The translations under genes and the position numbers were made by a program. The notes below the pieces were generated by a model. The model was not told the origin of the DNA, made no database searches, and saw nothing but the letters and a program-made list of their open reading frames with translations. 35,509 nt of DNA from Bacteroides sp. (GTDB lineage: Bacteria > Bacteroidota > Bacteroidia > Bacteroidales > Muribaculaceae). Location: the NCBI GenBank assembly GCA_014802435.1, contig JAAVCG010000039.1:1-35509 (forward strand), read 5' to 3'. Positions 7,726-14,631 of the stretch are shown here, in pieces. Each line of letters starts with the position of its first letter. Positions within the stretch are counted from its first letter, which is position 1.

Positions 7726-7798
7726 TCGGGGTGAGAAGACTCGAACTTCCGACCTCCACGTCCCGAACGTGGCGCGCTGCCAACTGTGCTACACCCCG
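7726..7798 (-). tRNA. tRNA-Pro (anticodon CGG)
   Basis: On the minus strand the acceptor stem CGGGGTG pairs with CACCCCG. The anticodon stem CCACG/CGTGG encloses the loop TTCGGGA, giving anticodon CGG, which reads proline codon CCG. The T arm contains GTTCGAGTC. The 3' CCA is not encoded, which is common in this group. A canonical promoter lies just upstream (7811-7843) and a terminator just downstream. Confidence 0.95.
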
Positions 7799-7810
7799 AT
7801 AAATTCAGGC

Positions 7811-7843
7811 GCAAAGTTACGTAAATTTTTTGAGTTATGCAAA
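7811..7843 (-). promoter_or_regulatory. Promoter of tRNA-Pro
   Basis: The minus strand carries TTTG (7843-7840), a 20-base spacer and TAACTTTGC (7819-7811), the full Bacteroidetes vegetative promoter pattern. The predicted start is a few bases before the tRNA 5' end. Confidence 0.85.
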
Positions 7844-7855
7844 TTTTGTTTGTGA

Positions 7856-8422
7856 TTATTTTACGCGGTCGGGATTTTTGGCGATGAATTCTTTCCAGGA
7901 TTTGGGTCCGGAGGGGAGTTCGGGGCGTTGGGATTCATAGAAGTGGCAGAGGGCTGCGGCGAGTCCGTCGGTGGCGTCGAGTTCTTGCCCTTCGAGGGTT
8001 TCGGCGGGGATATTGAGGATTCGTCGGAGCATTTCGCGCACTTGTTCTTTTGAGGCGGCGCCATTGCCGGAGATGGCTTGTTTGATTTTTCGGGGTTCGT
8101 ATTCGGCAATTGGAACGTCGCGTGCGAGGGCGGCGGCCATGGCAACACCTTGCGCGCGCCCGAGTTTGAGCATGGATTGCACGTTTTTGCCGAAGAAGGG
8201 GGCTTCAATGGCCATTTCGTCGGGGAGGTATTGTTCAACCAGGCCGAGGACGCGTTCATAGATTCGGCGCAGGCGCAGGTAGTGGCTCTCGAAGCGGTTT
8301 AATTTGATTACTCCGAGGGCTATCATGTGAGGTTTTCCGCGGCTGACTCCGAGAATACCGTAGCCCATAAGGTTTGTGCCGGGGTCAATGCCGATGATGA
8401 TTTTGTCCCATTGATTGGTCAT
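7856..8422 (-). CDS. ruvC: Crossover junction endodeoxyribonuclease RuvC
   Basis: 188 residues, usual RuvC length. RuvC cuts Holliday junctions with RuvAB during recombinational repair. The catalytic acids are visible: D13 in IIIGIDPGT, a Glu in [10 protein letters not shown], and the C-terminal acidic pair in [14 protein letters not shown]. The fingerprint [17 protein letters not shown] matches the family's DNA-binding helix region. The C-terminal tail after the last helix ([10 protein letters not shown]) is a Bacteroidetes-style extension. The start overlaps the stop of the upstream DUF4286 gene by 4 bases (ATGA), so both are read from the promoter near 8728. It ends only about 12 bases before the tRNA promoter. 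Confidence 0.97.
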   Translation of the reverse strand: MTNQWDKIIIGIDPGTNLMGYGILGVSRGKPHMIALGVIKLNRFESHYLRLRRIYERVLGLVEQYLPDEMAIEAPFFGKNVQSMLKLGRAQGVAMAAALARDVPIAEYEPRKIKQAISGNGAASKEQVREMLRRILNIPAETLEGQELDATDGLAAALCHFYESQRPELPSGPKSWKEFIAKNPDRVK

Positions 8423-8724
8423 AGTTCGGTTTCCTCCATGATGGTTGAGAAGGCGGTGAATTGTTCGGGGCCGAACATTGAGGTGAGATAGGAGATGAGC
8501 ACAGAGGCTATTTCTTGTTCAAATCTTTCGGCTTCGGCGGGCGATTGGAGATAGGTTTGAATTGCCAGGCGGCATACTCCCTCTTCGGCATCCATGCGGA
8601 GGACGAGCGGGGGGAGGACGCCGAGGGAGGTTGAGGCCTTGAGCCAGTGGGTGCGGAGTTCGGCGCGAAGCTTTTCGGCGATGGCTTCGGCAAAAAAGAA
8701 AGTTGTGTTGAATATGGTCATCAT
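8419..8724 (-). CDS. DUF4286 family protein
   Basis: 101 residues, beginning [13 protein letters not shown], with a central [23 protein letters not shown] and a helical C-terminus. This matches the small DUF4286 family of Bacteroidetes, a ferredoxin-like-fold size protein of unknown function that often precedes ruvC. Two consecutive ATG codons (8724 and 8721) could start it. The -7 box is only a few bases upstream, so the message may have almost no leader. It is translationally coupled to ruvC. Confidence 0.85.
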   Translation of the reverse strand: MMTIFNTTFFFAEAIAEKLRAELRTHWLKASTSLGVLPPLVLRMDAEEGVCRLAIQTYLQSPAEAERFEQEIASVLISYLTSMFGPEQFTAFSTIMEETEL

Positions 8725-8727
8725 AGT

Positions 8728-8768
8728 GCAAATTTACGAAAAAATTCGGAAATTTTCCGTAACTTTGC
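8728..8768. promoter_or_regulatory. Divergent promoter pair with -7 boxes next to the start codons
   Basis: On the minus strand TAAATTTGC (8736-8728) faces the DUF4286-ruvC unit; on the plus strand TAACTTTGC (8760-8768) faces the methyltransferase gene. Each box ends only 3-4 bases before the first ATG, so a start site about 7 bases downstream would fall on or inside the start codon and give leaderless messages. Clear -33 elements are not visible. Confidence 0.7.
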
Positions 8769-8771
8769 CGT

Positions 8772-9569
8772 ATGAAAATTGTCAATGTTGAAAGTTTGGA
8801 TATGGAGGAGGTTGCGCCTTATGCGCGGCTGACTGATAATCAGCTTCGGCGTCAGGCCGACGACTTGGGCACGTTTATAGCCGAGAGTCCTAAGGTTATT
8901 GACGTTGCGTTGCGTGCGGGTTATGAGCCTCTGTCGCTGCTGTGTGAGGAGCGCCATGTCTGGGGCGATGCGGCTGATGTGATTGCTCGCTGTCCGGAGG
9001 ATATGCCGGTTTTTACGGGTTCGCGAGAGCTCCTGGAGCGTCTGACGGGTTATAAGTTGACTCGCGGAGTGCTTTGCCACATGAAGTGTCATCGCCCTCT
9101 GACGGTTGATGAAGTCTGCGCGGGCGCTCATCGGTTGGCAGTGATTGATTCCGTTTCAGACACTACTAATATCGGGGCGATTTTCCGCTCGGCGGCCGCC
9201 CTGGGGGTTGATGGCGTCATTCTGACTCCCGGCTCATGCAGCCCGCTGAACAGGCGTGCGGTGCGAGTCAGCATGGGGAGTGTCTTCCTCGTGCCCTGGT
9301 GTTGGGGTGAGGCTTCGGAGCTGAAGGCCCGCGGGTTTAAGTTGGCGGCATTGGCGCTGACTGATAATTCCATATCAATTGAGGCACCGGAATTGAAGGC
9401 GGAGCCGCGGCTGGCCATGGTCCTCGGGACCGAGGGCGACGGGCTCTCGCGCGAGGCCATCTCAGAGTGTGATTTCACGGTGAAGATTCCAATGTTTCAT
9501 GGCGTTGATTCGCTTAACGTTGCCGCAGCTTCGGCCGTGGCCTTTTATGTAATGCAATGGCAGGGATAA
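8772..9569 (+). CDS. TrmH/SpoU-family RNA 2'-O-methyltransferase
   Basis: 265 residues. The N-terminal ~100 residues form a substrate-binding domain; the C-terminal SPOUT domain carries motif 1 (NIGAIFRSAAALGVDGVIL), motif 2 (MVLGTEGDGLS) and motif 3 (IPMFHGVDSLNVAAASAVAFY), which form the knot that binds SAM. These enzymes methylate ribose 2'-OH in tRNA or rRNA; the exact target cannot be read from sequence. It starts right after a -7 box and overlaps the next gene by 13 bases. Confidence 0.93.
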   Translation: MKIVNVESLDMEEVAPYARLTDNQLRRQADDLGTFIAESPKVIDVALRAGYEPLSLLCEERHVWGDAADVIARCPEDMPVFTGSRELLERLTGYKLTRGVLCHMKCHRPLTVDEVCAGAHRLAVIDSVSDTTNIGAIFRSAAALGVDGVILTPGSCSPLNRRAVRVSMGSVFLVPWCWGEASELKARGFKLAALALTDNSISIEAPELKAEPRLAMVLGTEGDGLSREAISECDFTVKIPMFHGVDSLNVAAASAVAFYVMQWQG

Positions 9570-10978
9570 AATCATTAGCTAAGGATACGGCCATCTATGG
9601 CCTGAGTTCGATTATCGGCCGCTTCCTCAACTGGCTCCTCGTTCCTATTTATACGATGAAGCTGACCGAGGCGCAATATGGCGTGGTCACGAATCTTTAT
9701 GCCTATGTGGCTTTGACTCTGATAGTGCTCACTTACGGGATGGAGACGGGGTTTTTCCGTTTTGTCAACCGCGAGGACTGCAAGGATCCGATGCGCGTCT
9801 ATTCAACGGTTTTGATTTCATTGGCGTCGACTTCGGCCCTGTTCATCGGGCTGGTGTTCCTGTTCTTGGGGCCTCTGAGCCGCGCGCTTGATTGTGCGGC
9901 CCATCCGCAATATATCTGGATGCTGGCCGTCACAGTGGCCATTGATGCTTTTACGGCCATTCCGTTCTGCTATCTGCGCTATAAGAAGCGCCCGGTCAGG
10001 TTTGCGGTTTATAAATGCCTTAGTATCGCCCTTAACATTGGCCTGAACCTGATTTTCTTCTTCCTGATGTATAATCCGGCGATTGCCGAGGGCTATATAT
10101 TTATGGCCAATCTGATTGCCTCGGTGATTCTTCTGCCGCTGCTCTGGCGCGAGCTGACGGGCTTTAAATGGCAGTTTGACGGTCAGTTGCTCCGGAAGAT
10201 GCTCAATTATTCCTGGCCGCTGCTGATTTTGGGTATCGCCGGAAACATGAATCAGAATCTCGACAAGATTCTCTTTCCCTTCCTGACTGCCGGTCAGCCT
10301 GACTCGATGGCTCAATTAGGCATCTATGGCGCCTGCTGTAAGGTGGCCCTGGTGATGATGATGTTCACTCAGGCCTATCGCTTTGCCTATGAGCCCTTTA
10401 TCTTCGCCAAGAATCGCGAGCAGGGCGGCGATAAATTGCAGGCTTACAGTGATGCCATGAAGTTTTTCGTCATCTTCGGGATGGTTATATTCCTGGCGGT
10501 GATGTTTTATATGCCTCTGTTGCGCAATTTCATCTCTGAATCGTTTCGCAGCGGATTGCGGGTGGTCCCGATAGTGATGATTGCCGATTTGTTTTTCGGC
10601 GTGTTCTTTAATCTGTCGCTATGGTATAAACTGACCGACAAGACCATCTGGGGCACCTGGTTTTCGCTGGCCGGATTAGTGGTGACGGTTGCTTTAAACG
10701 TGATTTTCGTCCCGACTTACGGGTATATGGCATGTGCCTGGGCGGCATTCTGCTGTTATGGCGTCATGATGCTTGCCAGCTATTTCGTTGGCCTGCGGAA
10801 GCATCCGCTGCGTTATCCGGTCAAGCGGATGGGGGCTTACTTCTTCGGCGCCTTGGCCCTCTGGGGTCTCGGCTCAATGGTGGAATTGGATTCTGCGGCG
10901 CTGACCATGGCGTCGCGCACGCCCTTGCTCCTTATATATATAATGGCAATATTGAAATTTGAAAAAATATGGCGATGA
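9557..10978 (+). CDS. Polysaccharide flippase, Wzx/MATE-type (oligosaccharide exporter)
   Basis: 473 residues and strongly hydrophobic, with about twelve membrane segments. The N-terminus (SLAKDTAIYGLSSIIGRFLNWLLVP) is typical of O-antigen flippases and exporters, including the early IGRFLN and the following YGVVTNLYAYV. It would move lipid-linked sugars across the inner membrane. It starts inside the methyltransferase gene (13-base overlap) and its stop overlaps the ATG of the following glycosyltransferase, so the three form one transcription unit. The sugar is unknown. Confidence 0.92.
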   Translation: MAGIKSLAKDTAIYGLSSIIGRFLNWLLVPIYTMKLTEAQYGVVTNLYAYVALTLIVLTYGMETGFFRFVNREDCKDPMRVYSTVLISLASTSALFIGLVFLFLGPLSRALDCAAHPQYIWMLAVTVAIDAFTAIPFCYLRYKKRPVRFAVYKCLSIALNIGLNLIFFFLMYNPAIAEGYIFMANLIASVILLPLLWRELTGFKWQFDGQLLRKMLNYSWPLLILGIAGNMNQNLDKILFPFLTAGQPDSMAQLGIYGACCKVALVMMMFTQAYRFAYEPFIFAKNREQGGDKLQAYSDAMKFFVIFGMVIFLAVMFYMPLLRNFISESFRSGLRVVPIVMIADLFFGVFFNLSLWYKLTDKTIWGTWFSLAGLVVTVALNVIFVPTYGYMACAWAAFCCYGVMMLASYFVGLRKHPLRYPVKRMGAYFFGALALWGLGSMVELDSAALTMASRTPLLLIYIMAILKFEKIWR

Positions 10979-12159
10979 AAATAGCTTTGGTGACCACTTC
11001 CGTGCAGCTTGGCGGTGCGGCCATCGCCTCCGGGCGACTGGCGGAGGCCTTGCGCGCCCGTGGCGAACAGGTCGAGGTGTTCAGCCTTGACGGCAAGCGG
11101 CGGGAACGCACTCTGCCGTTTATAGCCGAGCGGGCTAAGATTTTTCTTGCCAACGGCCTTAACCGCAATAATCTCTTTAAGGTGTCAACGGCCTCTGACG
11201 GTCAGCGCGGATTGGTTGACCGCATCAAGGCTTATGGACCTGACATCATCGTCTTGGGCTGGATTAACCAGGGCATGCTCTCCCTGAATCAGATTCAGCA
11301 GTTAGGCGAGGGGGGCACTCCCATCGTCTGGATGATGCATGATATGTGGAATCTCACCGGAATTTGCCATCACTCATTAGGGTGTATGCACTTCGTCGGC
11401 GAGTGTGGGCGCTGCCCGATGCTCTCCAAGTCAGTGCGCGGCGAAAATGACCTCAGCCATAAGGTTTGGCTCCGCAAGCGCCGTCTTTATCAGTCAGTGA
11501 AGATTCAGTTCGTCTCCGTCAGCAACTGGCTTGCCGAGCTGAGCCGGCGCTCAAAACTCCTTGAGCAGAATCCTCCGGTGGTGATTCCCAATGTGTTTCC
11601 GATGGATGATTTCTTTATCGGCGAAAAGGAGCTCGGGCTGATAGTCTTTGGCGCCGCACGCCTTGATGACCCAATCAAGGGACTTCATCACGGGGTCAAC
11701 GCCCTGAACCGTCTCCGTGACGTTGCGGAGGCTCATGTGGTCTTTTTTGGCGAACTGCGCAATCCGGGCGCCCTTTCCGGCTTGAAGATTCCTTATGACT
11801 ATGCCGGGTCGTTGGAGCAGGCGGAAGTGGCGCGGCTGATGAGCAGGGCGGAGGTCATTCTGTCGTCGTCGCTCTATGAAACGCTGCCAACCACTCTGAT
11901 CGAGGGTCAGGCCTCCGGGGCGATGCCCGTGAGCTTTGACCGCGGGGGGCAGCGCGACATTATCGAGCACCATCGCACCGGCTATCTGGCTCCGTTTGGC
12001 GATGAAGAAGCCCTTGCGCGGGGAATCCGCTGGGCGCTCGAATCAGATATTTCGCCGGAAAATCTTCGCGCCGAAGTGGACCGGAAGTTCTCGGCCGGAG
12101 CCGTCGCAAAGCGCATGATTGAACTCTTCGAGACCCTGAAAAAGGGGCAATTATGCTAA
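10975..12159 (+). CDS. GT4 family glycosyltransferase
   Basis: About 394 residues. I prefer the ATG at 10975 because it gives the ATGA overlap seen repeatedly in this window and the usual family start MKIALVTTS; an ATG at 10969 adds two residues. The N-domain begins with a GGA nucleotide-sugar loop (QLGGAAIASGRLAEAL), and the middle holds MHDMWNLTGICHHSLGC followed by ECGRCP, a Cys/His cluster common in Bacteroidetes GT4 enzymes. The C-domain has the E-x7-E donor site in SLYETLPTTLIEGQASG. With the upstream flippase it probably builds a cell-surface polysaccharide. Confidence 0.92.
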   Translation: MKIALVTTSVQLGGAAIASGRLAEALRARGEQVEVFSLDGKRRERTLPFIAERAKIFLANGLNRNNLFKVSTASDGQRGLVDRIKAYGPDIIVLGWINQGMLSLNQIQQLGEGGTPIVWMMHDMWNLTGICHHSLGCMHFVGECGRCPMLSKSVRGENDLSHKVWLRKRRLYQSVKIQFVSVSNWLAELSRRSKLLEQNPPVVIPNVFPMDDFFIGEKELGLIVFGAARLDDPIKGLHHGVNALNRLRDVAEAHVVFFGELRNPGALSGLKIPYDYAGSLEQAEVARLMSRAEVILSSSLYETLPTTLIEGQASGAMPVSFDRGGQRDIIEHHRTGYLAPFGDEEALARGIRWALESDISPENLRAEVDRKFSAGAVAKRMIELFETLKKGQLC

Positions 12160-12205
12160 AAAACAACTTTTTTTTGCGGAAAATGTAAAAAAAACTTTAA
12201 AAAAG

Positions 12206-12237
12206 TTTGTAAATACAAAAATTTGCCCTAACTTTGC
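12206..12237 (+). promoter_or_regulatory. Strong canonical promoter of the acidic lipoprotein gene
   Basis: TTTG (12206-12209), a 19-base spacer and TAACTTTGC (12229-12237) match the Bacteroidetes consensus. An AT-rich tract and a short inverted repeat (AAACTTT/AAAGTTT, 12192-12208) lie just upstream. The predicted leader is about 55 bases. Confidence 0.88.
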
Positions 12238-12298
12238 ACCGTTTAAAACAACGAACAATTTAATTATCCATTAATAATCACTCTAATCATTTAAGAAA

Positions 12299-12523
12299 AT
12301 GAAAAAGTACATCCTCATGCTCGCTGTAGCAGCTGCTACCACCCTCGTAGCTTGCGGTGGCAACGAAACCAAGACTGAAGAAGCTCCCGTTGAAGCTACT
12401 GAAACCGAAGTTGTTGAAGAAGTAGCTGAAACTCCCGCTGAAGAAGCTACTGAAGAAGGCACCGAAGAAGCTACTGAAGCTCCCGCTGAAGAAGCTCCCG
12501 CTACTGAAGAAGCTGCTCAGTAA
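12299..12523 (+). CDS. Small acidic lipoprotein, Glu/Ala/Thr/Pro low complexity
   Basis: 74 residues. A signal peptide (MKKYILMLAVAAATT) ends in the lipobox LVAC, with Cys at 19, then GGN and about 50 residues made almost only of E, A, T, P and V in imperfect EEA/TEAP repeats. After processing it would be a lipid-anchored, very negatively charged disordered peptide about 55 residues long. Codon use is narrow (mostly gaa, gct, act, acc), as in highly expressed genes, and its promoter is canonical. It stands alone, with a terminator 22 bases after its stop. No family function is known to me. A protective or structural outer-surface role is a guess. Confidence 0.82.
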   Translation: MKKYILMLAVAAATTLVACGGNETKTEEAPVEATETEVVEEVAETPAEEATEEGTEEATEAPAEEAPATEEAAQ

Positions 12524-12544
12524 TCTTAAGCAGACTACCAAGCG

Positions 12545-12588
12545 AGCGGATTTGACCCATCTTCGGGCCAAATCCGCTATCATTTTTT
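12545..12588 (+). terminator. Intrinsic terminator directly abutting prmC
   Basis: AGCGGATTTG (12545-12554) pairs perfectly with CAAATCCGCT (12569-12578), with more pairing inside (CC/GG), followed by six T (12583-12588). The next base starts the prmC ATG, so prmC has no room for its own promoter and probably lives on readthrough or a promoter inside the lipoprotein gene. Confidence 0.88.
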
Positions 12589-13407
12589 ATGGAACTTGCA
12601 GACTTCCGGCGTAAAATTATCAGTGAGCTGACCCCTATAGCCGGGTCGGCCGACGAGGCGCGGGCCATGGAGCGTATTCTCCTTGAGGAGGTGCTCCTGA
12701 TGACTCCGGCTCAGGCCTTTGCGCGCCCTGAATTTGAGGTGCCTGACTTCATTGAGGCGCGCTATGCGCATATCTTGGAGCGCCTGCGCGGCGGCGAACC
12801 CCTGCAATATCTGCTGGGACACGCGCGATTTTATGGTATGACCCTGCGAGTTACCCCGGCAGTGTTGATTCCGCGGCCGGAAACGGAGCAGCTCGTCGAC
12901 CTGATTATGGACCGCTTTGGCTCGCGAGCTGATTTGCGCGTCCTTGACCTGGGCACCGGCTCCGGATGCATTGCCCTGGCCCTGGCCCGAAGCCTTAAAT
13001 TTGCCCGCGTAACCGGGGTTGATGTCTCAGAGGCGGCCCTTGAAGTGGCCCGCGCCAATGCCGCCGAGCAGGGGCTTGATGTCCGCTTTATTCAGGGTGA
13101 TATTCTTGACTTGCAGGCTATTCCCGGCGAATGGGACGTGATTGTCAGCAATCCGCCTTATGTTTTGCGCTCTGAGGCCGCCGGGATGGAGCGCCATGTC
13201 CTTGACCATGAGCCGGAAGGGGCGCTATTTGTGCCTGACGATGACCCGATGAGGTTCTATCAGCCTGCGATTGACTATTGGCAGAGCCATCATTCAGCCG
13301 GGGGGATGCTGTTTTTTGAGATTAATCCGCTCTGTGCTCGCTTATTCACGGGGGCGGATATTGAACGGGATTTTTACGGGAAAGAACGATTTGCCATTTA
13401 CGGATGA
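12589..13407 (+). CDS. prmC: Release factor glutamine methyltransferase PrmC
   Basis: 272 residues, normal length. It methylates the Gln of the GGQ motif in peptide release factors. The N-terminal helical domain (about 1-75) recognises the release factor. The Rossmann domain has VLIPRPETEQLVDL, the SAM loop VLDLGTGSGCIALAL, and the catalytic NPPY in IVSNPPYVLRSE. It opens an overlapping three-gene set with recX and a comF-like gene; the recX start overlaps its stop by 4 bases. Confidence 0.96.
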   Translation: MELADFRRKIISELTPIAGSADEARAMERILLEEVLLMTPAQAFARPEFEVPDFIEARYAHILERLRGGEPLQYLLGHARFYGMTLRVTPAVLIPRPETEQLVDLIMDRFGSRADLRVLDLGTGSGCIALALARSLKFARVTGVDVSEAALEVARANAAEQGLDVRFIQGDILDLQAIPGEWDVIVSNPPYVLRSEAAGMERHVLDHEPEGALFVPDDDPMRFYQPAIDYWQSHHSAGGMLFFEINPLCARLFTGADIERDFYGKERFAIYG

Positions 13408-13895
13408 AGAAAGAACTGACACCGGATGAGGCTCGGGCCCGATTGATGGACCTCTGTGCCTGCGGGGAATACTCGTCGGGCGAGGCCCTGGAGCGTCTGC
13501 GCAAGTGGGGCATCCGCGGCGCGGCGGCCATTGAGATTGTTCAGCGGCTGATTGATGAGCGCTTCATTGATGATGAGCGGTTTGCGCGGGCCTTTGTGCG
13601 CGCCAAGGTGGCCTATTCCGGCTGGGGGCGCATTAAGATTCGCGCCGCAATGGCTCAGAAGGGAATTGAGCGCGAGCTGATTGACCTTGCCCTTGAAGAG
13701 GAAATTGATGATGAAACGTATTGCTCAAACCTTGCCGAGGCGCTTCGCTCCAAGGCGCGGACAATGCCTGAGGTCCTCGATTCTGACTGCCGGGCCAAAC
13801 TGCTGCGTTTTGCGGCAAGCCGGGGCTATGAGCCGGGACTAATCATGGAGATGCTCCCGGAGGAGGATTTTTGGCGCTATGAGGCCGACGATTGA
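13404..13895 (+). CDS. recX: Regulatory protein RecX
   Basis: 163 residues of three-helix repeats with the family signatures YSSGEALERLRKWG, LIDERFIDDERFARAFV and GWGRIKIRAAMAQKGI. RecX binds and restrains the RecA filament. It overlaps prmC by ATGA, and the ComF-like gene starts 17 bases inside its end. No recA gene is in the window. Confidence 0.94.
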   Translation: MKKELTPDEARARLMDLCACGEYSSGEALERLRKWGIRGAAAIEIVQRLIDERFIDDERFARAFVRAKVAYSGWGRIKIRAAMAQKGIERELIDLALEEEIDDETYCSNLAEALRSKARTMPEVLDSDCRAKLLRFAASRGYEPGLIMEMLPEEDFWRYEADD

Positions 13896-14577
13896 GGGCC
13901 TTTTGAGCTTACTTTTTCCGCGGGTTTGCGGGGTTTGCGGGCGCGTCTTGGTTGAAGGGGAGCAGACGATGTGTGTCAGCTGTCGGGTGTTTTTCCCGCT
14001 GACGCGCTTTGAGGAGCGCCCTGACTGGAACGGATTGACGGAGAAGCTGATGACCCTGAAAGCCCCGGTTGAGCGCACCGCCGCTTATTTCTTTTATCAG
14101 CGCCGGTCACCTTACTCGCGCCTGATTCAGCAGATGAAGTATAACCACGCGCCCTCACTTGGGCGCGGCCTGATGCGCGAATATGCCGCAAGGCTTCGCG
14201 ACTGCGGCTTTTTTGACGGGATTGACGCCCTGGTGCCGGTTCCGTTGAGCCTCGGCAAGCATATCATGCGCGGTTACAATCAGAGTTATTATCTTGCCCG
14301 CGGAGTGGCCGACGTTACCGGATTGCCGATAATAGAGGCCCTGAGGGCCGGGCGACATGGCTCACAGACCCGGCTGAGCGCCTCCGAGCGCCTGGCCAAC
14401 GCGCGGGGAATCTATTCGGCTTGCCCCGAGGCTCTTGCCGGGGTTTCCCATCTGCTGCTGATTGACGATATAGTGACTACGGGGGCAACGGCCTGTGCCT
14501 GCCTGGAGGCGCTTCATCAGGCGGCGCCCGGCATCAGGCTGTCAGTCTTAGCCTTGGCTTCCACCAGATTGCAATAA
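13879..14577 (+). CDS. ComF family phosphoribosyltransferase-like protein
   Basis: 232 residues. The N-terminal zinc-finger-like part has two CxxC pairs (CGVCGRVL and MCVSC), as in ComF proteins. The C-terminal type I phosphoribosyltransferase domain contains the PRPP loop LLIDDIVTTGAT and the upstream VPVPLSLGKHIMRGYNQSYYLA. In competent bacteria ComF takes part in handling incoming single-stranded DNA; the role in Bacteroidales is not settled. It is last in the prmC-recX unit and ends at a terminator one base later. Confidence 0.93.
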   Translation: MRPTIEGLLSLLFPRVCGVCGRVLVEGEQTMCVSCRVFFPLTRFEERPDWNGLTEKLMTLKAPVERTAAYFFYQRRSPYSRLIQQMKYNHAPSLGRGLMREYAARLRDCGFFDGIDALVPVPLSLGKHIMRGYNQSYYLARGVADVTGLPIIEALRAGRHGSQTRLSASERLANARGIYSACPEALAGVSHLLLIDDIVTTGATACACLEALHQAAPGIRLSVLALASTRLQ

Positions 14578-14611
14578 AGCCGAGCCTCAGTTATGGAGGC
14601 CCGGCTTTTTT
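14578..14611 (+). terminator. Intrinsic terminator of the prmC-recX-comF unit
   Basis: AGCCGAGCCTC (14578-14588) pairs with GAGGCCCGGCT (14596-14606) with one mismatch, followed by a T run. The minus-strand lipoprotein gene ends 21 bases further on, so this separates two convergent units. Confidence 0.9.
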
Positions 14612-14631
14612 GATTGCGGATAATCAGGATT

